This document shows positions 49,894 through 60,700 of a stretch of DNA of 64,000 bases, piece after piece. Location: contig NZ_KB903435.1 of assembly GCF_000379765.1 (NCBI RefSeq), positions 124,110 through 188,109 on the forward strand. Direction: 5' to 3'. The notes beneath the pieces are model-generated. The model did no database searches and was not told where the DNA came from. It worked only from the letters and a program-made list of their open reading frames with translations. The translations under genes and the position numbers were made by a program. This stretch comes from Flexithrix dorotheae DSM 6795. GTDB taxonomy: Bacteria; Bacteroidota; Bacteroidia; Cytophagales; Flammeovirgaceae. Numbering within the stretch: the first letter of the stretch is position 1; each line of letters starts with the position of its first letter.

Positions 49894-52872
49894 ATGAAAT
49901 TTCGTCAAGCGCCAATGATGAAAGCAATAGCTTTGCTTTCACTTTTTACTTTATTTAAAATTTCGGTTTACGCCTCTGATATTGTGAGGGTAATTCCGCT
50001 TACGGACCAGATTATTATGGTCCAGTTTAAAGATGGTTATGTCCAATACCACGGACATAAACAAAAGAGAGGAGAAGACAAAGTGGTATTAGAGCCGCTA
50101 AATACTTCCCAGGCTTCTACTTTAGCCAGCTATTTTATTAGCAGCGAAGATGATCCCAATTATGCATCCCAATTAAATCCCAAAAGTGTGTCCCGAAAAA
50201 CAAAAGGGGTGGAATTCACCTGGATATGTGAAAATTGGGGGGATAACCAGTGTAATAATACTTCGGATGACCATGTGAAAGGGCACTGGATTTATTTGCA
50301 TTTGCCCACTCCTATGCAAACTGGGAACCGGTATAAAATTGAATTTGGTAAGCTTGCTGGGAACATTGATTATGTGTATTTGGATTATGATGAATCGGTT
50401 TCACGATCAGAAGCCATTCACATAAATCAAATTGGATATGTCCCTACAGCAGCGATGAAATTCGGTTATGTCTATCACTGGATGGGTAGTGGAGGTAAGC
50501 TGGATTTAAGCGGTTATGAAGGAAATAACTTCCATTTAATTGACTTAAAAACCAACGCAAAAGTGTTTACAGGATCTTTAACTTTTAGAAAGGATGCTTT
50601 AAACCCGGAAACTGGGCAGGTCGGGGATACACCCCAAGATAATTTTGTGGGGGCAGATGTTTATGAATGTGATTTTTCACAGTTCAAAACTCCAGGTGAA
50701 TATGTATTATCGGTAGAGGGAATAGGAAGATCATTTCCCTTTAAAATAGATGCTGATGTTTACCGGCAGCCTTATTTTACCACCATTCGGGGATTATACC
50801 ACCATAGAAGTGGAATTGAATTAAAAGCGCCTTATACTGAATATATCCGTCCGGCACCCCACCGCCCGGGAATCACCCCGGGTTTCAAAGGAAAACTGAA
50901 ATATACTACCTCCCGATTTATTGACTGGGAAGATGGCAATCATGCTGAAGAGGATAAACCTGCAATTGAGGCGGGCATCCTGGGAGATCTGGATACCTGG
51001 GGATGGTATCAGGATGCAGGAGACTGGGATGGTTATATCACACATATGACTATTCCTAATATGCTCATGCAGACCTATGAATTGAAGCCTGAGAATTTTT
51101 TGGATGATGAATTGAATATCCCTGAAAGTGGCAATGGCATTCCTGATATTTTGGATGAAGCCTCTTTTTTGATTCGGTTTTTCCATCGCACCAGACAGGA
51201 ATTGATGGATAAAGGTTACGGTACCGGGGGAATAGGTTCCAGGGTTTGTGGAGATCATTTTGGAGGAGATGGAGAGGGAAATGCTTCTTATGATGATGTG
51301 GAAAGGATCTGGATTGTTTCGGGGGAAGACCCTCATACCACCTATAAATATGCAGGGCTTGCCGCCCAATTGGCCTATAATTTAAATGTATTGGGAATGG
51401 ATGATCCTGAGGGAGTGGATTGGGAAAAAGAGGCCATAGAAGCTTATAAATGGGCAAAAGAAAATACCAGGAATGGGGATGGGGCTAAAAAACCCGCTAT
51501 ATCCCAGTTGCTCCGGGATTACCGATTGTATGCTGCAGCAAGTTTGTACAGGATAACTGAAAATGTTGATTACCACAATCAGTTTATTACAGATGCTTCC
51601 TATATCGAAGGCACTACGGTATTGGGCGAAGAAGGAAGATGGGGGCCTTATCTATATGCTTTGCTTCCTGAAAAGCTTTTAACTGATGATGCTACTAAGG
51701 AAAATATAATGGAGGCTATCCTTACAACCGCGGATCAACAGTTAATCTATAGTGCAGAAAAAAGAGCCATGCGATGGGGTGGAAACTGGCATTTCCCCAT
51801 GTTGATAGGTCAGGGAACTACTCCCTGGGTTTTTGAAGGCATGATAGGTTATCATATTTCCAAAGACAATGATGTATCAAAGGCCAATGAATACCTGTCG
51901 TATATTGCCACTACCTGTGACTATTTTCTAGGAGCTAACCCACTGAACATGACCTGGGTTACACAATTGGGAGAAAGGTATCCGGAAAGAGTTTTCCACA
52001 TGGATTCTTGGTATAATGGCAAAGATGACATGGCTCCGGGAATTGTTCCTTACGGGCCATGGAGAGATCAGGAACCAGGTGCTCTTGGTCCCTGGGATTT
52101 GAACTGGCCTTATAAAACCATTTTTCCAAAAGGCATCGAAAACTGGCCAGGTCATGAACGTTGGTTTAACAATTATACTACTCCGCTTAATGCGGAATAT
52201 ACGGTTCATCAAAATATGGTCTATGCTGCTGTGGCTTTCGGCTTTTTAGCTGGGAAAGCTGATGGCACTTTTGTTCCAAATACGAAACCTGCTGTTGCCA
52301 TTAGTTCGCACAAGGAGGGAGAAACACTTGATTTTGATGATGAAATGCCAACTATTGAAGTGACGGTTAGTGATCCTGATGGGGATGAAACTATCTCCAG
52401 AGTGGAATATTACCACGACTGGCATAAAATAGGAGAGTCTGATAAAGCTCCTTTTTCCTTCCAGTTGGTTAAACCAATTTACGATAATGAGGTAAAACTT
52501 CGGGCAAAAGTTTTTGATAAAGAAGGTGCATGGAAGTTTTCGGAAGTGATTAATCTGGTTTCAAAAGTGACCGGAATATTTGATGTTCAAAAAAATGAAA
52601 ATCCTTTCGATTTATTTATTTACCCTAATCCGGGATCGGAAAAATTAATTTCTAGTTTTTTCCTTAAGTCAAATGCGAAGGTTAAGATAAAACTTAATTC
52701 CTTTACAGGTCAGGAATTGGGGGTTTTATTCTCCGGAAAATTAAATGCCGGACAGCAGGATGTTGAACTTCAATTACCGCAGGCTATTGAAAAAGGAATG
52801 TATTTTTTAATGCTCGAAGTGAAAAATCAGCAGGAAGTTTCCCGGCAGGTGAGTAAAGTTTTGATCAATTAG
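49894..52872 (+). CDS. GH9 endoglucanase-like enzyme with T9SS sorting domain
   Basis: A 992-aa secreted enzyme from ATG 49894 (the frame opens earlier at TTG 49864). Signal peptide to about residue 29. Domain order (TTG numbering): N-terminal beta region with 'NQIGYVPTAAMKFGYV' Ig-like cellulase N domain (about 180-300), GH9 catalytic domain (about 305-795) with the Asp pair in 'DAGDWDG' (384-390) and the acid segment 'NAEYTVHQNMVYAAVAFGFLAG', an Ig-like domain (about 810-900) and a type IX secretion C-terminal domain with 'YPNPGSEKL' and 'VSRQVSKVLIN'. GH9 enzymes cut beta-1,4-glucans and some other beta-glycans. Terminator follows. Confidence 0.92.
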   Translation: MKFRQAPMMKAIALLSLFTLFKISVYASDIVRVIPLTDQIIMVQFKDGYVQYHGHKQKRGEDKVVLEPLNTSQASTLASYFISSEDDPNYASQLNPKSVSRKTKGVEFTWICENWGDNQCNNTSDDHVKGHWIYLHLPTPMQTGNRYKIEFGKLAGNIDYVYLDYDESVSRSEAIHINQIGYVPTAAMKFGYVYHWMGSGGKLDLSGYEGNNFHLIDLKTNAKVFTGSLTFRKDALNPETGQVGDTPQDNFVGADVYECDFSQFKTPGEYVLSVEGIGRSFPFKIDADVYRQPYFTTIRGLYHHRSGIELKAPYTEYIRPAPHRPGITPGFKGKLKYTTSRFIDWEDGNHAEEDKPAIEAGILGDLDTWGWYQDAGDWDGYITHMTIPNMLMQTYELKPENFLDDELNIPESGNGIPDILDEASFLIRFFHRTRQELMDKGYGTGGIGSRVCGDHFGGDGEGNASYDDVERIWIVSGEDPHTTYKYAGLAAQLAYNLNVLGMDDPEGVDWEKEAIEAYKWAKENTRNGDGAKKPAISQLLRDYRLYAAASLYRITENVDYHNQFITDASYIEGTTVLGEEGRWGPYLYALLPEKLLTDDATKENIMEAILTTADQQLIYSAEKRAMRWGGNWHFPMLIGQGTTPWVFEGMIGYHISKDNDVSKANEYLSYIATTCDYFLGANPLNMTWVTQLGERYPERVFHMDSWYNGKDDMAPGIVPYGPWRDQEPGALGPWDLNWPYKTIFPKGIENWPGHERWFNNYTTPLNAEYTVHQNMVYAAVAFGFLAGKADGTFVPNTKPAVAISSHKEGETLDFDDEMPTIEVTVSDPDGDETISRVEYYHDWHKIGESDKAPFSFQLVKPIYDNEVKLRAKVFDKEGAWKFSEVINLVSKVTGIFDVQKNENPFDLFIYPNPGSEKLISSFFLKSNAKVKIKLNSFTGQELGVLFSGKLNAGQQDVELQLPQAIEKGMYFLMLEVKNQQEVSRQVSKVLIN

Positions 52873-52886
52873 AAGGTTTTAAAAGA

Positions 52887-52918
52887 GAAGGGAATAGCAT
52901 TATACTATTCCCTTTTTC
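52887..52918 (+). terminator. Terminator after GH9 gene
   Basis: Stem AGGGAATAG/CTATTCCCT, loop of 7, followed by TTTTT at 52913-52917. Confidence 0.8.
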
Positions 52919-52965
52919 ATTTACCAAAACAAAATTCAGGTGAACAAAAGCCTCTTTTTTATCTG

Positions 52966-54096
52966 TTATTTAGCCATTTCAGGCTCCAATACTTTTACTT
53001 CTTCTTCTGCCCGGCTTTTCTTTACCAGTTTAATTACTATTGGTATACATGATAAAATCACAAAACAAATGCCTATGAGCAGGCTGTTTTTATAATCGAG
53101 CATGACTTCACTAAAGGAGAAAATGGATAACATAATCAAAGTTGAAAAGGGCAGAGAAGTCGCCAACATTACCAGGGCAATATCCGAATCGAAAGTTTTC
53201 TGTTTGCCTAAAGCCACATGATCCTTTTCCATAGCATCTATAGCACAAATATGAGCATAAGGCCAGAAACTACACGAGCTTTGGAAAAAAGTTACCGTCA
53301 CCAAAATGTAAACTGGATCTGTAAGCTGAAATATATAAATGATGGCACCACTGAATAAGAAGGCCAATCCTGACCTTAAGGCCAACAAGTTGACAATCAA
53401 CTTCAAATCATTCCATTTTATTTTAGCAGCTATTCCGATAAATATCAATACCAGTGGCGTCATGATGGCACTCATTTTTCCTATTGAGGAACCAACAAAT
53501 TCTGGGAGATCGGTAATGGTTAAGCCAAAGGATAACAAAACTATTGCAATTACAATTGCCATATTAACTGGTTCTTTTACCAGAGCCAGTAGCAGCGATT
53601 TGAATTTACTTTGGCCTTCTTCCTCAACTCCCTTTTTAAAAATTGAATAGTGCAATTGCATAGCCAGTAAATATAGAATAATCAAAACGAAAATTTTATT
53701 TCCTATATCGGCTAAAGCAGCCAGTGCCACACTTTCTTCACCAAGATATTCTGCAAGGAATGGAAAGCAAGACAATCCGGGAGCCAGTGATGGAAATAAA
53801 AACATAAAAGAATTGAGCTTTCCCTGTTCTTCCTTTAGCCCTGTTGCTACCAGAATAACTCTGGCTAAACCCAGAATAATTAAATTGAATACTATTGCTA
53901 TTACGGGTAATAGCAGCAGGTTTACATCAATATTTATTTTGAGAAGTGCAAGAAATATGGTGGCTGGTAAGGCTACACTCAATATTATATTTTTTATTCC
54001 GGTAATTTTTTCTTTGGTTGCAATTTTCCCCCTTAACATTACGCCAACACCAATCAAAATTAGAAGGGTAATGGTTTTTGCAAATGCTGAATTCAT
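52966..54096 (-). CDS. AEC-family permease
   Basis: A 376-aa inner-membrane protein with about ten hydrophobic helices. The opening ('TLLILIGVGVMLRGKIATKEKITGIKNIILSVALPATIFLALLKI') and central 'PLVLIFIGIAAKIKW' fit the auxin efflux carrier/AEC family, which moves organic acids or amino-acid-derived solutes. It differs from most members in its C-terminal half, which has a lysine-rich tail. It is the last gene of the SusCD set, 215 bp after the aminotransferase with a terminator between, so co-expression is uncertain. Confidence 0.75.
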   Translation of the reverse strand: MNSAFAKTITLLILIGVGVMLRGKIATKEKITGIKNIILSVALPATIFLALLKINIDVNLLLLPVIAIVFNLIILGLARVILVATGLKEEQGKLNSFMFLFPSLAPGLSCFPFLAEYLGEESVALAALADIGNKIFVLIILYLLAMQLHYSIFKKGVEEEGQSKFKSLLLALVKEPVNMAIVIAIVLLSFGLTITDLPEFVGSSIGKMSAIMTPLVLIFIGIAAKIKWNDLKLIVNLLALRSGLAFLFSGAIIYIFQLTDPVYILVTVTFFQSSCSFWPYAHICAIDAMEKDHVALGKQKTFDSDIALVMLATSLPFSTLIMLSIFSFSEVMLDYKNSLLIGICFVILSCIPIVIKLVKKSRAEEEVKVLEPEMAK

Positions 54097-54260
54097 AAAA
54101 TTTATAGCGGTTTTATTTTTATTAAATGTAGTAGTGGAATGAATAAATTAGCCACAGCTAAAAAAAGCGCATCGATTTATTCATTTATGATTAAATTAAA
54201 AGAGTGTAGAAATCTGTTTGTACTTTGTTTTTAGGTTTTTTAAATTGAGTTTTAAGCATT

Positions 54261-54300
54261 AAAACAAAAAGTGCAAGCCAAAACCGCCTGCACTTTTTTG
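54261..54300. terminator. Terminator between aminotransferase and AEC genes
   Basis: Stem AAAAAGTGCA/TGCACTTTTTT with flanking A and T runs in both directions. It would end the aminotransferase transcript. Confidence 0.75.
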
Positions 54301-54312
54301 TTAGATTTATAC

Positions 54313-55485
54313 TTATGCTTCGAACGTTTTCTTTAAAGCGGGAACAAATAATTCCATTTCTTCCATGGTACCCATACTTACTCTTCCCCAAGGCTCATCG
54401 TCAATATCAAAAAGCCGTACCCCTACACCCTGTCCATACATACTTTTCATATAGGCTTCTCCTTCCACTGGCAATTTGAAGAAAATAAAACTGGTAGAAG
54501 ATGGAATGTATTCTACACCCATTTCCTTGAAAGCCTCATAAACAAATCCCTTAGCTTCCAGATTTTTAGCTCGGGACATTTTAAGGTATTCTTCATCTTT
54601 TATACTTGCCATTGCAGCTCTTAAGGAAGTGATACTCAGGTTATAAGAAGATCTTAAAATATTGTTGATAGACTCAACTCTTTCTTCCTTAGCTACTAAA
54701 TAACCTACTCTTAAACCAGCCATTCCATGGATTTTTGAGAAGGTTCTGGCCAAAATGATATCTTTTCCTTCTGCTATTAAACCCACCATGCTTTTCTGGT
54801 CTTTTTCTTCCATAAAATCGAGGTAGGCTTCATCTACGAACACCGGTGCTTTTTCCGAAGCTTTAGCGCAAAAATCCCAAAGTGCTTTTCCATCAGTAAT
54901 AGCCCCGGTAGGGTTATTTGGGTTACATATATAAATCAATCGAGTTTCGTCATCAATGGCATCCATCATTCCTTCCAGATCGTGCGACCAGTCTGTTTTA
55001 CATGGAATATTTTTCCAGGTAGCACCTACTCTTTTTGCACTTCTTACTACAGACATATAGGTAGGGTCTGCAGAAACAATATTACCTTTTCCATCACGGA
55101 AAGTGATCACAGCTGTTTTTTCAAGTAAGTCTGTCGAACCAGGACCTAGAATGATTTGCTCTGGCTTTACACCTTCTTTTTCAGCAAGCATTTCCCTTAA
55201 CTTTATCACATCATAGTGGGCATAAAGGTTTCCAATACTTGCAGATTCAGTGATAGCTTCCAAAGCCAATTTTGAAGGACCAAATTTATTTTCATTGGCA
55301 TTTAATTTGGCTTTCAGGTTATATTTATCGTAGGCAAAGGGTTTTACCATAACTCTTGGTTTGTTCAACCAAAATGGCTTTGCGTTTGGAGTAGCTCCAT
55401 ATACTGAAGCCATACCTAAACCTAATCCTCCTGTAGCTAAAAGACTGCTTCTTAACCAGTCACGTCTGTTCAATTTTGCTTTCAT
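54313..55485 (-). CDS. Tat-exported PLP aminotransferase (HisC-like)
   Basis: A 390-aa fold-type I aminotransferase. The N-terminus is a twin-arginine signal ('KLNRRDWLRSSLLATGG', residues 4-20). The catalytic domain shows 'NANENKFGPS' (62-71), 'LGPGSTDLLEKT' (113-124), 'CNPNNPTG' (187-194), 'DEAYLDF' (218-224) and the PLP lysine Lys251 in 'TFSKIHGMAGLRVGY'. It resembles histidinol-phosphate aminotransferase, but an export signal means it acts outside the cytoplasm, with PLP loaded before Tat export. It lies 158 bp downstream of a small lipoprotein and SusCD. Its substrate is unknown. Confidence 0.85.
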   Translation of the reverse strand: MKAKLNRRDWLRSSLLATGGLGLGMASVYGATPNAKPFWLNKPRVMVKPFAYDKYNLKAKLNANENKFGPSKLALEAITESASIGNLYAHYDVIKLREMLAEKEGVKPEQIILGPGSTDLLEKTAVITFRDGKGNIVSADPTYMSVVRSAKRVGATWKNIPCKTDWSHDLEGMMDAIDDETRLIYICNPNNPTGAITDGKALWDFCAKASEKAPVFVDEAYLDFMEEKDQKSMVGLIAEGKDIILARTFSKIHGMAGLRVGYLVAKEERVESINNILRSSYNLSITSLRAAMASIKDEEYLKMSRAKNLEAKGFVYEAFKEMGVEYIPSSTSFIFFKLPVEGEAYMKSMYGQGVGVRLFDIDDEPWGRVSMGTMEEMELFVPALKKTFEA

Positions 55486-55587
55486 TGGTAAATTTAAATT
55501 TTATAATGGTAATTTTTTAAATAATAATTAATAGGATGATGCTGATTTTTAGGTAGTTATAAGTTTTTAGCTTTTTTTAAAATGACC

Positions 55588-55626
55588 TTAAAAAGGAAGG
55601 CTACTTTTAGTTGGTATAGCCTTCCT
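55588..55626 (-). terminator. Terminator after small lipoprotein gene
   Basis: Stem of 10 bp AGGAAGGCTA/TAGCCTTCCT with a T run on the minus strand. Confidence 0.7.
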
Positions 55627-55643
55627 CATGAAATATTTTTAAA

Positions 55644-56069
55644 TTACTCTACTGTTACGATATGGTAAATCCTAAATGGTTTCGAATCAAAACTGCCAAC
55701 CCATTCCAATCTTAAGTTGCTGGTTGCTCCTCCTAATTCAGCCCAGGATTTAGAAAAATTGATCGTACCACTTGCGTCAGTAGTGAATGTTCCAATTTCA
55801 ACAGATTCATCTATAAACACAGTGATGTTTAACCCAGCAACAGGAATAGAATCTATTCCAACATTCTGATCAAGAATTCCGCTTTTGTCCAGGTCATAAA
55901 ATGTTGCTGTAACATCAACTGGAGCAGTTTCCGGGAAGGACTGACCATCGAACATAGCCAAAACGGGCGATTCGATGATATCAAATTTTAATTCCGGTTC
56001 ATCATTACACCCGATGAGTACTACGGAAACTGCCAAGAGTAAATAAAGGAGTATATTTTGTGCTTTCAT
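55644..56069 (-). CDS. Small surface-type lipoprotein of SusCD operon
   Basis: A 141-aa lipoprotein: lipobox LIGC (Cys21) followed by the acidic stretch NDEPELKFD, the kind of sequence that directs lipoproteins to the cell surface in Bacteroidota. The rest is beta-rich and Ig-like ('PVDVTATFYDLDKSGILDQ', 'VFIDESVEIGTFTTDASGTI'). It is probably the accessory binding protein of the adjoining SusCD transporter. No recognisable family. Confidence 0.6.
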   Translation of the reverse strand: MKAQNILLYLLLAVSVVLIGCNDEPELKFDIIESPVLAMFDGQSFPETAPVDVTATFYDLDKSGILDQNVGIDSIPVAGLNITVFIDESVEIGTFTTDASGTINFSKSWAELGGATSNLRLEWVGSFDSKPFRIYHIVTVE

Positions 56070-56144
56070 TGTAATTCGTTTTTATTAGCTTATATTTTTT
56101 TGTAAAATCAATCCTCTCCAGGTAAGGCTGATTACAGTAATAAT

Positions 56145-57650
56145 TTATTCGGCCCACCACAATTTTGTAAGTTTATCGTTTGGTCCTCCATTTAATCCTT
56201 CAGCGGCTTCTACATTTGATTTATTAAGAGAATATTCCGATTCAGGATATTGTAGTCTTGTGGGGACTTTACCCTCATTTTCAAAAATTGAATTTGGATC
56301 AGGAGTAGAAAGTACTGGGAAGCCGGTTCTTCTGTATTCGGTCCAGGCTTCAATTCCCTGACCAAACATGGCTTTCCACTTTTCTGTCATGATGGTTTCT
56401 TTATCAGCTGAAAGACCTGCAAGATAACCGGCAGGTACCTCAAGACCATAATGCTCAAATGAGGCCGTTACCGCCATGTCTAAATACTCTTTTGCGCTCA
56501 TTCCACCGGAGTAATCACCATCCAAAGTAGCCTCAGCCAGAACAAACAAAAGCTCACTGTATCCCATAACTACGAATGGGGTTAATTCCTGAGTAAAAAA
56601 AGATCCTGGCCGGGAAGCAGTATTGATATATGCACTTGCTAATGCTTCAGGAAGTCCGTTTGGAGCTCCATAGTATTTTCCTGCAAAATCTCCACTTGCT
56701 GCTTCATTTGCATAAACTGTGATTCTTGGGTCGGTTGCATTTCCATCGGCATCAGCCATTTTTTCAACTAATGTTTTGCTCAGAGACCAGTCTTCTCTGG
56801 CCTGGAAAACCATGATATCGTGCCATGCATTGTTGTTATTGCCATTATTCCTTGCTTCATGAACAAATAGCGCCTGATCATCAATACTGGTGAAAACAGG
56901 ATAAGCAGCAGGGTTTCCTAAGATTTCTGAAAATATAGCGGCTGATTCAGCAGGTTTTTTGGCAGACTGCCTGTTGGCTAATTTCAATCTTAGGGAATTT
57001 GCAAACTTTTTCCACATGAGTACATCTCCGTTGAAAAGGATATCCCCATTAATGGTTGCGCCCGATTCATCCAGCATGTCCGAAGCTGTTTTCAGGTTGG
57101 CTAATATTGAGGTATAAATCTCTTCCTGAGAAGTGTAAGCCGGAGCAAGAATACCTTCAGTTCCTTTTATCGCTTCAAGATAAGGAACAGCACCCCAGGT
57201 ATCAGTGATCACAGAGAAAACATATTCCCTCATAATGATAGCTGCTGCTTCGAAGTTTGTATTTTTATAATTTCCTTCTTCATCTGAAGTGATGTCCACT
57301 ACAGTTTGAATGTTTACCAAAGTTTCCTGATAAAAACCTTTCCAGTTATTAGTCCTCATAGAAGCATCCGGATTGTAGGTATCTCCTTCGTTGGTGTACT
57401 GGTTTCTGGCCAGGTGTTGCACCCAAAGTGTTCCTCCATCAAGCCCAAGTCTTTGCAAACGGGTAGTATGGCCGTGGATTCTCCTGAAAGCCTGTCTGAT
57501 GCCTCCCGGGAAAACTGTTTCTGGTGGTACTACCGTAGGATCATTGGGATTGGTATTGAGTTCTTCAAATTCGCTGGTACAGCTTCCTAAAAGCAACACA
57601 AAGCAGCTGAGTAAGGAAATTGTGATTTTTTTATAGCTATGGAAATTCAT
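56145..57650 (-). CDS. SusD/RagB-family outer-membrane lipoprotein
   Basis: A 501-aa surface lipoprotein, from ATG 57650 (longer start at 57671 possible). Signal with lipobox LLLGSC then TSEFEELNTNPNDP, the usual SusD-like opening. It continues with the TPR-rich SusD body: 'AAAIIMREYVFSVITDTWGAVPY' (about 125-147), 'FANSLRLKLANRQ' and the C-terminal 'MTEKWKAMFGQGIEAWTEYRRTGFP'. It closes over the SusC barrel as a lid and binds substrate. Of the SusD-like 2 style; ligand may be a peptide or amino-sugar rather than a simple glycan, judged by neighbours. Confidence 0.9.
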   Translation of the reverse strand: MNFHSYKKITISLLSCFVLLLGSCTSEFEELNTNPNDPTVVPPETVFPGGIRQAFRRIHGHTTRLQRLGLDGGTLWVQHLARNQYTNEGDTYNPDASMRTNNWKGFYQETLVNIQTVVDITSDEEGNYKNTNFEAAAIIMREYVFSVITDTWGAVPYLEAIKGTEGILAPAYTSQEEIYTSILANLKTASDMLDESGATINGDILFNGDVLMWKKFANSLRLKLANRQSAKKPAESAAIFSEILGNPAAYPVFTSIDDQALFVHEARNNGNNNNAWHDIMVFQAREDWSLSKTLVEKMADADGNATDPRITVYANEAASGDFAGKYYGAPNGLPEALASAYINTASRPGSFFTQELTPFVVMGYSELLFVLAEATLDGDYSGGMSAKEYLDMAVTASFEHYGLEVPAGYLAGLSADKETIMTEKWKAMFGQGIEAWTEYRRTGFPVLSTPDPNSIFENEGKVPTRLQYPESEYSLNKSNVEAAEGLNGGPNDKLTKLWWAE

Positions 57651-57760
57651 GTTAATTCGATTTGTGTTCAATAATTTTTAAGTGTTTGATAAGTACCTGA
57701 TTTATTTAATTCCTGATAAATCCAGGCACTTATTCAGTACTTTGAAATCTGAAATTCAGA

Positions 57761-60700
57761 TTAGAAAGTCATATTGAAGTTGAACCCTACACTTCTTGTA
57801 GTAGGTGTCATAGCATAGTTCAGTGCACCAAGAAGGTTACCACCTTTAGCATTGATTTCAGGATCAATATGAGGATGGTTTTTCCAAAGAATAGCCAGGT
57901 TTCGTCCAATGATTGAAAGTCTCGCTGATTTCACAAAACCTCCAGTTATTTTCTTAGTAAAATCTGAAGGAAGTCCATAAGTCAGGCTCATTTCCCTCAG
58001 TTTGATGAAACTGGCATCATAAATTGCTCCTTCATTTACAGATCGCACACTGTACATTCTGGTCACTGATTTAGTGGGCTGAACCACATCATTTTGCACA
58101 TAAACAGGGTTTTCGTCAGTACCTACATTTTTTACACCCATACCAATTACCCCTTCTTCTCTTCCAAGAGCAGTTACAGGATATATTCCTGTTTGCATAC
58201 CCGTACTGGTACTTTCATCGGCAATATCGCCCCCCATTTTTCCATCAATCAGAATGTTTAGTGACAAACCTTTGTAAGCAAATGAATTTTGGAAACCCCA
58301 GATATAGTCCGGAGTTACATTCCCGATTTTTTGCAGTGAACTTTCTACTTGTGGGATACCATCTTCAAAGATGATCTGACCATCAAATTCTCCGCCCTCT
58401 ACTCTTTTATATGCCGAGCCATAAAAGGTGCCATAAGGCTCTCCAACTCTTGCTTCAAGGCTCAGACCCCTATTGGAGTGTAATACCAGTGTTTCAAGTC
58501 CTTCTGCTAATTCTACCACTTCATTGGTGTTTTTAGCATAATTCAGGTTTATATCCCAGGTAAATCCTTTAATCTTTACAACCTGAGCATTCAACATAAG
58601 TTCCACACCTTTATTTACGATTTTCCCTGCGTTAAGCAACTTGCTATCAAAACCGGTAGCTTTTGATACTGCAACTCTTACAATTTGATCGGAGCTGGTC
58701 TGGTCATAATAAGATGCATCAATACCAATTCTTCCATTCAAAAATTGCATTTCCAAACCAACTTCTTTTCCTGTGGTTATTTCTGGTTTCAATTCGCTGT
58801 TGGCAATTCCATCACTTTGGGTAAAAACCGGAGTGCTTGCATTCCAGGGATCTGAAGAAGCATATACCTGAGTAAGGCTATATGGATCAGTATCGTTACC
58901 CACCTGGGCCCAGCTTCCTCTGATTTTAGCAAAAGAAAGCACATCATTCTGGATATTCAGCATCTCTGTAACAATACCGCTTAGGGAAACAGATGGATAG
59001 AAATAGGAATTATTGTCTGCAGGCAGTGTGCTCGACCAGTCATTTCTGGCAGTTACATCCACAAATAAATAGTCTTTAAACCCAAAGCTGAATGAACCAA
59101 ACAAACTATTAACCTCTTTTTCGGAAATTGCACTCCTGTTTGTGTTTGGAGACGCATTGTTAGCCAGGTTATATAATCCGTTGATGGTTACATCATTAAC
59201 AGCCGTAAAATTTCTTTTGTAATAATTTGTTCTGTTGGCTCCTCCAACCTGAGCATTTATAGAATACCCGTCACCAAATCTTTTATTATAAGAAAGGATG
59301 AAATCTGAGTTTGTCTCCTGTCTTCTTAAAACTTCTTCGTAAAAGGCTTCAGTTCTTGCAGTACCACTTTTTATTCTGGCATCTCTTGTGATATTGATTC
59401 TGGTATCCGTCCACATATCAGTTCCAGATCTCACCATTAAAGATAAGTCAGGGGTAAAATCATAGGTCAAAGCGATATTCCCTAATATTCTGTCCTTGTC
59501 ATTTGAATTGGTCATATACTTTGAATAGTAGAATCTGTTATTCGCAAAGGAATGTTGCCAGTTCGCATATTGGTATTCGTCATCTGGTCTGGTGATATGC
59601 ACATCCATAAATTGCTCATAATCTTTTAACAGCCCCCAATCGTCATGTCTGTGGTGCCAGGTTTGAAGTTCCCAGTAAGACTCATTCTGACGGTTTCCGG
59701 ATCCGGATTTTATGTATTCGGCACTTACTTTTGCATTGAATTTATCCGTAATATTATAGGCTGTATTGATTCGGAAGTTATTCCTTTTGTAATCGTTGTT
59801 ATAAACAATTCCTTTTTGGTCCAGCTGACCGAAAGATAATCTGAAATTGCCTTTATCATTTCCACCAGAAATTGCCACATTATTAGTAACTGAGCTACCA
59901 GTTTCCCAGAAGTTATCCCAGGAATCAGGTACGGGCACTAATGGAGCAGTTGCTTCACCTGACCACCATGTTCTGATCATTCTGCCATCCATCGGAGCAC
60001 CCCAGCTTTCATCAACTCCATTGGTTCCATTGGCAGGAGCATTTGGGTAAACTGCTCTGAATTGCTCCAGTGCCAGGGGATCAGTAATCCCACCATTTCT
60101 ACCATCAGCATACCAGGAAACATAACCATTACCTCCGCCATAAGTATTTTGGAATTTGGGGCTAACCAGTGGCTCCTCGAAGGTAACATTAAGATTGTAC
60201 TCTATGTTAAGTCCTTTGGAAGAACTCCCTGTTTTTGTGGTAACCAGAATCACACCATTAGCTGCTCTTGATCCATAAAGAGCAGCCGCATTAGGTCCTT
60301 TCAATACGCTGATTGATTCTATATTGTCGGGGTTTAAATCGGAAATACCGCCACCATACATATTGGCAGCAGCAGGAGATTCCGAAAACTCATCGCTTCC
60401 TACCGAAGAGGCCAAACCAGGGTTTACAGAAGGAGATGTATTTTCCATAGGTACACCATCAATTACGTATAACGGCTGATTATTCCCCAGAACAGAGGAA
60501 TTTCCTCTAATGGTCACCTGAGAACCGCCACCTACACCACTGGAAGGGGAAACCTGTACACCAGCTACTTTTCCCGATAAACTGTTCACCACATTAGTGG
60601 ATCTCACTTCAGCCAGCTCTTTGCTATCTACTGACTGGGTGGAATATCCAAGGGCTTTTTTCTCCCTCTCAATACCGAATGCAGTAACGACAATTTCACT

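Noticed and set aside
50821-51369. 182-codon minus-strand open frame within the GH9 gene
   Set aside because: Its composition mirrors the GH9 coding strand, and GH9 motifs including DAGDWD lie on the plus strand there.
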